From: an uncultured Chthonomonas sp.
Lineage (GTDB): Bacteria > Armatimonadota > Chthonomonadetes > Chthonomonadales > CAJBBX01
NCBI GenBank assembly: GCA_903951425.1
Contig: CAJBBX010000012.1
Location: forward strand, 97,028-161,027
Length of the DNA: 64,000 nucleotides
Direction: 5' to 3'
The position numbers were made by a program, and so were the translations under genes. Positions 17,531-26,724 of this stretch are shown one piece after another; the stretch's first letter is position 1; every line of letters starts with the position of its first letter. A model generated the notes under the pieces. That model had not been told where the DNA came from. It did not search any database and was given only the letters and a program-made list of their open reading frames with translations.

Positions 17531-20500
17531 ATGCTTCATGCCGCGCCGCCGCCGCCCGCCCTGACCGTCAGCGTTGACCCGTCGTCCGGCGCATGGACCC
17601 GGCTTGCCGTGGCCGGCCGCCAGGTGCTGGCCGGGCCGCGGCTGGAGGCTGCCATCTTCTGGGACGGCGGCGCCATGTCGCCGGCTTCCGAATGGAAGCT
17701 GCTCTCCGTGGATCAGAAGCCCGGACGCACCGTGGTTACGCGCCGGGCCGGCCTGTGGGACGTCCGCACGGAGCTGGCCGTCCGCGGTTCCGAGCTGCGG
17801 CGGCGGGTCGTCTTCACCTGGCGCGGCGAGAAGGCCGTCCGTGTGCGCGGCGCGCAGCTACGAACGCCGCCGCTGGCCGTGTTGCCCTCCCGTGGCGACT
17901 GGGTGATGCTGCCCGGCAACTACCCCGTGCGGCGTATCCCGCTCGCGGAGTTGGCGGCGTCAGGCCCGCAGTCCGAGGTCGGCTGGACGCGGGGTGACTA
18001 CGCCACCGCGGCCCTGTACTTCGGCTCGGCGGGCCTTGCCTGCGCGGCGGGCTACTCCTTCGAGCACGACCAGGCGCGCATCACGGTGTCGGTCGAGGGC
18101 GGCGGCGTGGTGGTGACCCACGGTTTCGATGTCTGCGGCGACCTGCCGCCGGGCGGCTCTTACGAGGTGGGGTCGCAGGTGCTTCGCTTCAACCGGGGCG
18201 GCTCGGGCGTCGTAGCGGGCTTGGTTGAGGCCCTGGCCGGCTCCGTGGGCAACGGGCCGCCGCGTGACCAACCCGCCGACCTGGGCAAGGCCGTCCTCTA
18301 TGAGGTGCATCCCTGGGGCCGGCTGGAGAGCTGGGGGCCCGACCGTGGCCACAGGTACGACCGGCTCACAGCATGCCTGCCGCAGTGGCGCGCGCTGGGC
18401 GCCAACGCCTTCTGGGTGCTGCCGCCTCCGTGGCAGCCGCCGTGGGTCTACACCACGCCCACCTGGGAGGCCGTGAACCCCGGCAACGGCACGCCGGAGC
18501 AGCTCAAGGAGTTCGTGTCGGCCGCGCACCGCACCGGCGCCAAGGCCATCGTGGACCTGGTGGTCTACGGCGTGCTTCCCTCAAGCGAGGACGTGCCCAA
18601 GCTCCCGAGCGATGTCTGGGCGGTGGATGAGAGCCGCCAGCGGCGCACCGTCTGGGGCGGTTCCATCCTCCCGGCCGACACCTCCAAGCCGGCATGGCAG
18701 GAGCGCATGGCCCGAGCCGCCCGCTTCTGGGCGCGCGATTACGGGTTCGACGGCGCCCGCCTCGACTGCATCGGCTGGGGGCAGACCGCTAACTGGGGCG
18801 CGCCGCGCGCCAACGATGCAGTCGCCTATGGCGGCATCGCCCTGAACAAGGTGATCCGCGACGCCTTCCGCGCGGGCAACCCCGGCGCGTTCCTCCTGCC
18901 CGAGGGCGGCAAGCCGCTGGTGCTCAAAGAGAGCGACATGGTCTTCGACTATCCGCTCTACCTGGCCATGCGCGACATGACCACCACGCCCGATCTGGGC
19001 GCGTGGATTGAGCGGACCCGTGAGTGGCTCCAGTGGGAGCGGCTGGCCTATCCCGCCGCCGGCCGCAAGGGCCTCGTCCGCTTCCTGGAGCTGCACGACA
19101 CCGTGGCCGCGCAGGACTACTTCGGCGTGGGCCCGTCGCAGGCGCTCACGGCGATCCTCTGCCTCATGGAGGGAACGCCCCTCCTGCAGCAGGAGCAGGA
19201 GACCGGCTTCAGCCGCGACCTGAGCAGCTGGCTCAAGCTCCGGCGCAACGTGGCAGTCCTGAGCGGCGGCGGGGCCGACTACCAGGCCGTCCTTTGCTCC
19301 GATCCCGGCGTCTTCGCCTTCCTCCGCACGGGCGCGGGCGAGGCCGTGGTGGTGGCCGTGAACCTCACCGGCCTGCCCGCCCGGTGCACGTTGGAGTGGC
19401 CTCGGCGCCTCCCCGCCGCAGCTCTCCACGCGTCGCTACAGGGTCGCGTCCTGAACCGCAAACCGGGCGGCGCCACCGTGGTGATTGATCCGTGGCGCCC
19501 CATGGCCATCGTGCTGCAGAAGCGCAAGGGCGCCGCGCCGGAGTGGCGCGTCCCGCGCGCCGCAGGCGCGCGCTGGTCGGTTCGCACTCCTGAGGGCACA
19601 CTGGAGGATGCCGTCCGCGACGAAGCCGCCAAGCCGGGCGAGGGCGAGGTCGTTGAGGACCGCCTGCCCGTGCTGCGCCGCGCATGGCGGCCCGTGGAGG
19701 GCGCCCTGGCCGACGGCCCCGGCCCCACGCGGCTCACTCTGAGCGGAGTGCCCGGAGCCGGCAACGCGCAGATCACGCCCGGTGCGGCCCACGGCGCCCG
19801 CATCACCTGGCCAAAGGGCGGCTCGCCGCGCATCGAGCCCGACACGGCCCCGCCGCCCGCCGCCTGGCCCGCCGCCGGCATCCCGGCGGTGATCGCCGAC
19901 CCGCAGTTCGTGCGCCTCTCTGCCGCTGGCGTCACGCTGACGCTGGCGCGCAGGCATGGCGGCGTGCCTGTGGATATCCGCCGCGCCGGCCGGGTTCTCT
20001 CCTCCCGCCCGGGCGAGCTCTACACCGACTGGGGCCTCCTTCCTGAGAAGCGCCTCGTGGCAGCCGACGGCGAAACCAACCCGCGCCTGAGCGTTGAGTG
20101 GACCGCCGCGGGCGTCACGGTGACCTTCAGAGGCCTGCTCCGGGAGCGCTCTTGGAACGGCGTTCAGACCTGCGGCATTGCCGGCCCGCGCACCGCCTAC
20201 CGGCTCAGCTACACCATGGACGCGGCCGGGCGGATCACCGTGGGCGTTGGCGTCACGCCGTCGCAGGACAACCCTGAGACAAAGGCATTCCTGGCGCTTC
20301 GCCTCTTCGTCGATGATGCCTCCGACTGGCTTCGCGGAGACGCCGTTGCGGGCGGCGACGCCAACGGCCGCGTTGCATCGGCCTCGGGCAACTCCGCAGG
20401 CGCTCTCGTGGCGCGCGGCGCACAGGGCTCCGTCAGCCTCGGCGAGACGCAGAGCGTCCAGCGCACCTTCGGCATCCGAGAGGGCCGGGGCGGCTGGCTC

Positions 20501-20584
20501 TACCTTGCGGTCATGGACGGCGAGGCCGTCGCCACCCGATCGGGCGTCGAGGCTACGGGCAGCGCCGCCTTGTTGGTGAAGTAG
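17531..20584 (+). CDS. Alpha-amylase-like (GH13-clan) glycoside hydrolase with large C-terminal extension
   Basis: ATG at 17531 in frame with the track ORF; RYDRLTACLPQWRALGANAFWVLPP, AIVDLVVYG, YGFDGARLDCIGWG, FLLPEGGK, RFLELHDTVAAQDYFG. Confidence 0.75.
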   Translation: MLHAAPPPPALTVSVDPSSGAWTRLAVAGRQVLAGPRLEAAIFWDGGAMSPASEWKLLSVDQKPGRTVVTRRAGLWDVRTELAVRGSELRRRVVFTWRGEKAVRVRGAQLRTPPLAVLPSRGDWVMLPGNYPVRRIPLAELAASGPQSEVGWTRGDYATAALYFGSAGLACAAGYSFEHDQARITVSVEGGGVVVTHGFDVCGDLPPGGSYEVGSQVLRFNRGGSGVVAGLVEALAGSVGNGPPRDQPADLGKAVLYEVHPWGRLESWGPDRGHRYDRLTACLPQWRALGANAFWVLPPPWQPPWVYTTPTWEAVNPGNGTPEQLKEFVSAAHRTGAKAIVDLVVYGVLPSSEDVPKLPSDVWAVDESRQRRTVWGGSILPADTSKPAWQERMARAARFWARDYGFDGARLDCIGWGQTANWGAPRANDAVAYGGIALNKVIRDAFRAGNPGAFLLPEGGKPLVLKESDMVFDYPLYLAMRDMTTTPDLGAWIERTREWLQWERLAYPAAGRKGLVRFLELHDTVAAQDYFGVGPSQALTAILCLMEGTPLLQQEQETGFSRDLSSWLKLRRNVAVLSGGGADYQAVLCSDPGVFAFLRTGAGEAVVVAVNLTGLPARCTLEWPRRLPAAALHASLQGRVLNRKPGGATVVIDPWRPMAIVLQKRKGAAPEWRVPRAAGARWSVRTPEGTLEDAVRDEAAKPGEGEVVEDRLPVLRRAWRPVEGALADGPGPTRLTLSGVPGAGNAQITPGAAHGARITWPKGGSPRIEPDTAPPPAAWPAAGIPAVIADPQFVRLSAAGVTLTLARRHGGVPVDIRRAGRVLSSRPGELYTDWGLLPEKRLVAADGETNPRLSVEWTAAGVTVTFRGLLRERSWNGVQTCGIAGPRTAYRLSYTMDAAGRITVGVGVTPSQDNPETKAFLALRLFVDDASDWLRGDAVAGGDANGRVASASGNSAGALVARGAQGSVSLGETQSVQRTFGIREGRGGWLYLAVMDGEAVATRSGVEATGSAALLVK

Positions 20585-20642
20585 CGCCGGGGCAGGGAAC
20601 CCGGCGTCGAACGGCGAATCAGGCCGACCAAGGGGGTGCGCT

Positions 20643-23600
20643 ATGGTCACTCTTACGTTGGCCGCGGTGGCTGGGGCGGCTGTGGGTCTTGCCGGCCGGC
20701 CGGCGGCGGCGCCTGCGCTCCGGTTCGAGCCGGTTGCCGGGCGGGTTGCGGCCTATGCGGCGCGGGGACGCGGCTTCGGGTTCATGATCTCCGGCCGCGA
20801 GGCACGAGTGCGCGTGGGCGATGCTCGATCTGCCGCCGACGTGGGCTTCCGCCTGCTGGACGCTTCGCCGAATTCCGAGCCGGTCGCCGAGGGGCGCCTG
20901 CCCGGCGAGAGCAACTACCTCGTCGGCAAAGCCCCTTCGCTCTGGCGCACCCACGTGCCGGGCTACTCCCGTGTGCGCGTGCGGCGGGCCTATCCCGGCG
21001 TTGACCTGGTCTGCTATCAGGACCGCGCCGGCCTGCTGCAGGTCGACTTCGCCGCCGTTCCGGGCGCACAGCCCGGACGCATCGGGCTGGAGGTCACGGG
21101 CGCCGCATCGGTGCGCGTGGACGAGGAGGGCTCCCTCGTGGCCGAGACGGCCGCCGGTCCGGTGCGGTGGTTGCGTCCCTACGCCTACCAGGTGCGGGCG
21201 GGCAAGCGCCTCCGGGTGGCGGCCGCGTTCCGGCAGGAGGCCCGCTCCAACCGGGTCCGCTTCGAGTTGGGCCGGTATGACCGCTCGCTGCCGCTGGTAG
21301 TCGATCCCGGCCTGGCCGCCTCCACGTACCTCGGCGGCACGCTCGATGACGGCATAGTAGCCATATCGGTCGATGCATCGGGGTGCATCTACGCGCTGGG
21401 CTTCGCCTGCTCCCGCGACTTCCCGGTGACGCCCGGCGCCTACAAGACCGTGGACCCCGCGCCGCCCGGCGACTACAACAGCAGCGTCGTGATCACCAAG
21501 TTCAGCGCCGACGGCAAGACGCTGGTCTACAGCACTTACCTGGGCGCCGGCGCCGCGGGCGCCCTGGCCGTGAGCCCCGCCGGCGAGGCCTGCGTCAGCG
21601 GCGGCACTTCCGACGGCAACTTCGCGACCACGCCCGGCGCGTACCAGCGCGTCTTCAAGGGAGCCTATGACTGCTTCGTGGCCAGGCTTACCCCCGCCGG
21701 CGATGGGCTGGCCTTCGCCACATACCTGGGTGGTACGCTGGCCGAGGCGGCTACCGGCCTCGCCCTGGGCGCCGACGGGTGCCTGACCCTCTGCGGCAAC
21801 TCCTACTCCGCCAACTACCCCACAACGGCCGGCGCCTTCCAGCCGGCGTATCCGAGCGCCTCCGGCTCACAGTGCGGCTTCGTCACCAAGCTGAACCTTG
21901 AGGGCAGTGGCCTGGTCTACTCCACCTATCTGGCCGGGACGCTGCAGGAGGACACGATACGCGCCATGGCCATGGGCGCCGACGGCTGCCCGGTTCTGAC
22001 CGGTCGCTCCTTCAGCGCCGACTTCCCGACCACACCCGGAGCCTACCAGCGGGCCTACGGCGGCGCGGGCGATATCTTCCTCGCCAAGGTGCGCGCTGAC
22101 GGCTCGGGATTGGTCTACTCCACGTACCTGGGCGGACCACACGGCGAATGGGGCGATGCCGTCGCGCTCGACGCCGCGGGTCGGGCCACCCTCACCGGGC
22201 GCGGCGACATGCTGGGCTTCCCGATCACAACCGGCGTCGTGCGCCCCGCCTATTCGGAGGGGTCTGGGGCCTTCATCACCCGCTTCACGGCCGACGGGAC
22301 CGGCCTGGTCTGGTCCACCATGATCGTCTGCATGGGCGGCACTCTGGGCCGGGCGGTTGCCGTAGACGCGACGGGCAGGACATGTATCGGCGTTGAAACC
22401 TACTCGGCCTCGTATCCCGTCACGTCCAACGCCTTCGCGGCGGCCCATGCGGGCGGTGCGGGCACCGACTGCGCGGTAACGCTCCTGTCGCCCTCGGCGG
22501 ATAGGATACTCTACTCCACCTATCTGGGCGGCTCCAGCACGGACTGGCTGAACGCCCTGGCGCTGGATACCCCCGATGGCGCCTGCGTGGCCGGCCAGAC
22601 GCTCTCCACCAACTGGCCCACGACGGCCGGCGCGTTCCAGCGCACCCCCATGGGCCGAAGCGAGGCGTACCTGACCCGTGCGCAGCTCCCCGTGGCCACG
22701 TCGGTCACCGGCGCGCCGGCCTCTGCTGCACTGGGGCAGGCCGTGCAGCTAACGGCCACGCTGCACCGGATCTCGTCAGGCGCAGGGCTGGCGGGTAAGG
22801 CCGTCACGTTCGAGGTCGGCGCGGCGCAGTCGACAGCGACGACCGACGCGCTGGGAGTGGCCGCGCTGGCCTACACGCCCGTCGAGGCCGGCGGCGTGGG
22901 GCAACTCACCTACCGTGCCGCGTTCGCCGGCGACGCCGGTGCGCTGGCCTCGGAGGGGCAGGGGACGCTCACCGTGGGCCGGGCGGCCACCTCGGTCTAC
23001 ATGCCCGACCGCACCGGCGTCATCACCACGCCCGTGGCGCTGAAGGGCTACCTGAAGCGGACGACCGACAACGCTTGGGTCGCAGGGCGTACGCTGCGCT
23101 TCACGGTGGACGGCGCGACCGTGGGAGAGGCGGCCACCGACGCGGCGGGCATGGCCGCGCTGACCTGGACCATCGGCGCCGGACCGGCCACCCGGGCGTT
23201 GGGTGCGGCTTTCGCCGGGGATGCCTCATACCAGGCTTCGGCGGGGTCGGCCACGCTGACCGCACAGATGGTCTCGACCAAGCTCTACGTGGTCGATCGC
23301 ACGGCCAGGGTCAAGGCCTACGTCGTGCTCAAGGCCTACCTGTTCCTCACCAGCAACGCGCTGGTCGTCGGCAAGCCAGTCGGCATCACGCTGGATGGCT
23401 CGTCGGTCGGCTCCATCGACACCAACACGCAGGGCTGCGCGCAGTTCGGCATCACGGTGCCCGAGGGCGTCGGGGCGGGCGTCCGGACCATACGCGCCGA
23501 GTTCGCCGGCGATGCGGGCTACCGCGCCTCGGCCGGGCAGGGCGGGCTGACGGTGACCAGAGGCGCCCTCTACCTCTGGCCCTACGTCCGCACCGGCAGG

Positions 23601-23858
23601 GCAGGCACGAGCCATCCGCTGCGCGCCTTCGTGCGGAGCCTGCCGGACTACGTCGTGCAGCCCGGCAAACAGGTCGACTTCAGCGTGGACGGCACGGCCA
23701 TGGGCTCGGGCGCGGTGGCCGCCGACGGCTGGGCGGCATCAGCATGGGCCATCCCCTCCGCCCAGCCCGCCGGGTCGCACACAGCCGCGGCGGCCTTCGC
23801 CGGCGACGCCTGGTACGCGCCCGCCACGGCCACGGCGGCCTTCAACGTGGTCCGCTGA
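20643..23858 (+). CDS. SBBP/beta-propeller repeat protein with C-terminal bacterial Ig-like domains
   Basis: N-terminal domain (RFEPVAGRVAAYAARGRGFGFMISGREARVRVG), repeats ending in LVYSTYLGG ... DFPTTPGAYQ, then repeated Ig-like modules (VTFEVGAAQSTATTDALGVAALAYTP...AAFAGDAG). Confidence 0.9.
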   Translation: MVTLTLAAVAGAAVGLAGRPAAAPALRFEPVAGRVAAYAARGRGFGFMISGREARVRVGDARSAADVGFRLLDASPNSEPVAEGRLPGESNYLVGKAPSLWRTHVPGYSRVRVRRAYPGVDLVCYQDRAGLLQVDFAAVPGAQPGRIGLEVTGAASVRVDEEGSLVAETAAGPVRWLRPYAYQVRAGKRLRVAAAFRQEARSNRVRFELGRYDRSLPLVVDPGLAASTYLGGTLDDGIVAISVDASGCIYALGFACSRDFPVTPGAYKTVDPAPPGDYNSSVVITKFSADGKTLVYSTYLGAGAAGALAVSPAGEACVSGGTSDGNFATTPGAYQRVFKGAYDCFVARLTPAGDGLAFATYLGGTLAEAATGLALGADGCLTLCGNSYSANYPTTAGAFQPAYPSASGSQCGFVTKLNLEGSGLVYSTYLAGTLQEDTIRAMAMGADGCPVLTGRSFSADFPTTPGAYQRAYGGAGDIFLAKVRADGSGLVYSTYLGGPHGEWGDAVALDAAGRATLTGRGDMLGFPITTGVVRPAYSEGSGAFITRFTADGTGLVWSTMIVCMGGTLGRAVAVDATGRTCIGVETYSASYPVTSNAFAAAHAGGAGTDCAVTLLSPSADRILYSTYLGGSSTDWLNALALDTPDGACVAGQTLSTNWPTTAGAFQRTPMGRSEAYLTRAQLPVATSVTGAPASAALGQAVQLTATLHRISSGAGLAGKAVTFEVGAAQSTATTDALGVAALAYTPVEAGGVGQLTYRAAFAGDAGALASEGQGTLTVGRAATSVYMPDRTGVITTPVALKGYLKRTTDNAWVAGRTLRFTVDGATVGEAATDAAGMAALTWTIGAGPATRALGAAFAGDASYQASAGSATLTAQMVSTKLYVVDRTARVKAYVVLKAYLFLTSNALVVGKPVGITLDGSSVGSIDTNTQGCAQFGITVPEGVGAGVRTIRAEFAGDAGYRASAGQGGLTVTRGALYLWPYVRTGRAGTSHPLRAFVRSLPDYVVQPGKQVDFSVDGTAMGSGAVAADGWAASAWAIPSAQPAGSHTAAAAFAGDAWYAPATATAAFNVVR

Positions 23859-23886
23859 TGTAGGGCGACGCGCCTCGCGCCGTCGG

Positions 23887-24024
23887 CTACTTCGGCTTCG
23901 CGGTGCGCATGCCCTGGTAGGTGCCGGGGTCGTACTGGGTCTTGCTCATCGTGTACCAGGCGATCGCGCCCAGCACCACGATCATGATGACGACGGCGAC
24001 GATCGGGTTGACCTGCTTCTTCAT
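23887..24024 (-). CDS. Small single-pass membrane protein (45 aa)
   Basis: Not in the ORF track (below 60 aa): MKKQVNPIVAVVIMIVVLGAIAWYTMSKTQYDPGTYQGMRTAKPK*. Confidence 0.6.
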   Translation of the reverse strand: MKKQVNPIVAVVIMIVVLGAIAWYTMSKTQYDPGTYQGMRTAKPK

Positions 24025-24041
24025 CCTGGGGCCTCACATGC

Positions 24042-24069
24042 AGAGGGACGGCCGCGTGGCCGTCCCTCT
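24042..24069. terminator. Strong hairpin between two small minus-strand ORFs
   Basis: Perfect 12-bp stem AGAGGGACGGCC-GCGT-GGCCGTCCCTCT; no U-tract. Confidence 0.55.
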
Positions 24070-24104
24070 GGTTGCTCCGCGGTGCGGCGATCCTGCCCGC
24101 GCCG

Positions 24105-24242
24105 CTACTTGTCCTTCTTCTGGACCTTGACCTGCTTTTGGACCTCGCTCACCTTCTGCTCCGCGCAACCGGCCAGGACCGAGGCCAGCATAGAGACGCA
24201 GACGAGTGAGGCGAGGGCCAGGAGGCCGGTTCGCGCCTTCAT
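24105..24242 (-). CDS. Small lipoprotein (45 aa)
   Basis: Not in the ORF track: MKARTGLLALASLVCVSMLASVLAGCAEQKVSEVQKQVKVQKKDK*; lipobox LAGC. Confidence 0.65.
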   Translation of the reverse strand: MKARTGLLALASLVCVSMLASVLAGCAEQKVSEVQKQVKVQKKDK

Positions 24243-24245
24243 CGG

Positions 24246-25061
24246 CTAGTTGATGCGAACGCGGTCGCGGACGATCATGTTCGCCACGGTGCCGCAGGTC
24301 TGGCCGACGCCGTAGCCGCCGTTGCGCTCCTGCACGCCGTCCTTGTCATAGCAGTAGTAGCGGATCCAGTCGACGCTCTCGGGCATGATGTCGAACGAGT
24401 CGCCGTCAGCCGGGAACGCGAACGCGCCCATCTTGGTGGACTTGGCATGACCGTCCACGAAGCAGAACTGGTAGTTCGAGCTGTGGCGCATGGCGCCGGG
24501 CGTGGTGCCGTCGCCGGTCTGGAAGTAGAAGGCCAGCGTGTACATGTTGGTGTCGTTGGTGTCGCCGGTCAGGATTGTCTCGGCGGGGTGCGGGAACTCA
24601 GCCAGGACGCGGCCGCGCCACATGCTGTCGCCGGGCGGGTTCGGGGCGGCCTCTTCCTGGTGGAAGATGCCGTTGCCGTTGCGGTACGAGTAGATGCCGA
24701 AGTTCGGGGCGTAGCCGATGCAGCGGCCGGAGGGGTCAACGGACGTGTCGCACCCGCGGAGGTTGCGGCTCGGGCAGTAGAAGATGCTCCGGTTCTTGAC
24801 GTAGGGCTGCAGCAGGTACTGGAACTCGCCGCGGTCGTTCAGCAGGTCGGAGTTGTACTGCGTGACGAACGTCTCATCGTAGTCCTGCGCGTACATCAGG
24901 AAGGAGAGGCCGAAGTTCTTGACGTTGCTGGTGCACGTGACGCGCCGGGCGCTCTCACGGGCCTGCGCAAAGACGGGGAATAGGATCGCTGCCAGGATCG
25001 CGATAATCGCGATGACTACCAGCAGTTCGATCAGGGTGAAGCCACGCCGATTTACAACCAT
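24246..25061 (-). CDS. Type II secretion/prepilin-type N-terminal cleavage/methylation protein with DUF1559 / H-X9-DG features
   Basis: ATG at 25061 after [76 protein letters not shown] near the C-terminus. Confidence 0.93.
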   Translation of the reverse strand: MVVNRRGFTLIELLVVIAIIAILAAILFPVFAQARESARRVTCTSNVKNFGLSFLMYAQDYDETFVTQYNSDLLNDRGEFQYLLQPYVKNRSIFYCPSRNLRGCDTSVDPSGRCIGYAPNFGIYSYRNGNGIFHQEEAAPNPPGDSMWRGRVLAEFPHPAETILTGDTNDTNMYTLAFYFQTGDGTTPGAMRHSSNYQFCFVDGHAKSTKMGAFAFPADGDSFDIMPESVDWIRYYCYDKDGVQERNGGYGVGQTCGTVANMIVRDRVRIN

Positions 25062-25368
25062 GTACTCAACTCCTTGGAGTGGGACCGGAACCGACGCGGC
25101 CGCCCAGTGCGCCGCTGGCCCGAGCCCCGGTCCGGCAGACAGATGGCCGACAGCCCCCGCATCGGCAGTGCCGACACCGCGGGTCCACGTACAAGCTCGG
25201 TGGAGCATACCACGCCGAATGTGAAAATCCCATGAAGAGGGTCGGGGTTACTGCATGGGCTTCATTCCGGTCGCGACTCGCGCGGCGGCAGGGATATTGC
25301 TGGCCAACGGCCAACTATGGGGCAGCAAACTCTCGGCCCGGCGCCGACGCCAAGGAGCAAGCACGCAC

Positions 25369-26658
25369 ATGGACGTTCTGAAGACACCCGGCGACAGCAG
25401 TTGGTTCGTCAACGACCGCTTCGGCATGTTCATCCACTGGGGCCTCTACGCCCTGCCCGCGCGGCATGAGTGGGTGAAGCACCAGGAGCGCATCCCGGAC
25501 GAGGTCTACGACAAGTACTTCAAGCACTTCGACCCCGACCTCTACGACCCCACGATCTGGGCCGACGCGGCGGCCGGCGCGGGCATGAAGTACTTCGTCA
25601 TTACCACCAAGCACCACGAGGGCTTCTGCCTCTGGGACAGCAAGGTCACCCAGTACAAGGTCACCAACACCCCCTACGGCCGCGACCTGCTCCACCCCAT
25701 GGTCGACGCCTTCCGCGAGAAGGGCCTCCGAACCGGCTTCTACCACTCGCTCATCGACTGGCACCACGAGGACTTCATCGTAGACAACCTCCACTCCATG
25801 CGCGACAGCCCGGAGCGGGCCGCCATGAACGTGGGCCGCGACCAGAGCAAGTACGCCGCCTACCTCCACGCCCAGGTCCGCGAACTCCTCACCGAGTTCG
25901 GCAAGGTGGACGTGCTCTGGTTCGACTTCAGCTACCCCAACCCAGAGCCCGGCCTGGGCAAGGGCAAGGATGACTGGCAGAGCGAGAAGCTCTACAAGCT
26001 CGTTCGCGAACTGGCGCCCGACGTCATCCTTGACGACCGCCTCGACCTGCCCGACGGCTGGGACATCAAGACCCCCGAGCAGTACCAACCACGCGAGTGG
26101 ATCACCGTGGGCGGCAAGAAGGTCGTCTGGGAGGCCTGCCAGACCTTCTCAGGCTCATGGGGCTACCACCGCGACGAATCGAGCTGGAAGAGCGTGGACC
26201 AGCTGATCCAGATGCTCATCGACACCGTGAGCAAGGGCGGCAACCTGCTGCTGAACGTAGGCCCCACCGGCCGCGGCGAGTTCGACTACCGCGCCCTCCA
26301 GAGCCTGCAGGGCATGGGCGAGTGGATGAAGCGCCACAGCCGCTCTATCTATGGCTGCACCCAGGCGCCCGATGGCTTCACCACCCCGCAGGACTGCCGC
26401 CTCACCTACAACCCCGACACCAACCGCATGTATGTGCATGTATATGCGTGGCCCTTCGTGCACCTGCACCTGGACGGCTTCGCCGGGAAGGTGGAGTACG
26501 CCCAGCTGCTCAACGACGCCTCCGAGATTCACATGAAGGGACCCGAGCCCTGGCAGGTGGGCCCGGACGGCGTCAAGGGGAAGGATACGCTGACCCTGTC
26601 GCTGCCGGTGGTGAAGCCCAACGTCACCGTGCCTGTCATCGAGCTGTTCATGAAGTAG
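25369..26658 (+). CDS. Alpha-L-fucosidase (GH29)
   Basis: ATG at 25369 after AAGGAG; WFVNDRFGMFIHWGLYALPARHEWV, KYFVITTKHHEGFCLWDSKVT, VDVLWFDFSYP (candidate nucleophile Asp), KGGNLLLNVGPTGRGEF. Confidence 0.92.
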   Translation: MDVLKTPGDSSWFVNDRFGMFIHWGLYALPARHEWVKHQERIPDEVYDKYFKHFDPDLYDPTIWADAAAGAGMKYFVITTKHHEGFCLWDSKVTQYKVTNTPYGRDLLHPMVDAFREKGLRTGFYHSLIDWHHEDFIVDNLHSMRDSPERAAMNVGRDQSKYAAYLHAQVRELLTEFGKVDVLWFDFSYPNPEPGLGKGKDDWQSEKLYKLVRELAPDVILDDRLDLPDGWDIKTPEQYQPREWITVGGKKVVWEACQTFSGSWGYHRDESSWKSVDQLIQMLIDTVSKGGNLLLNVGPTGRGEFDYRALQSLQGMGEWMKRHSRSIYGCTQAPDGFTTPQDCRLTYNPDTNRMYVHVYAWPFVHLHLDGFAGKVEYAQLLNDASEIHMKGPEPWQVGPDGVKGKDTLTLSLPVVKPNVTVPVIELFMK

Positions 26659-26724
26659 CCGCCACGCGGCGCCGGGCCGGGGCGAATCTCCCGGTCCGGC
26701 TCCGCGGCGATCCTTCAAGCCCAC

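Noticed and set aside
21300-22700. Tandem DNA repeat or CRISPR-like array in the SBBP gene
   Set aside because: Periodicity is protein-level (STYLGG...PTTAGAYQ, variable spacing and sequence); there are no identical DNA repeats with unique spacers.
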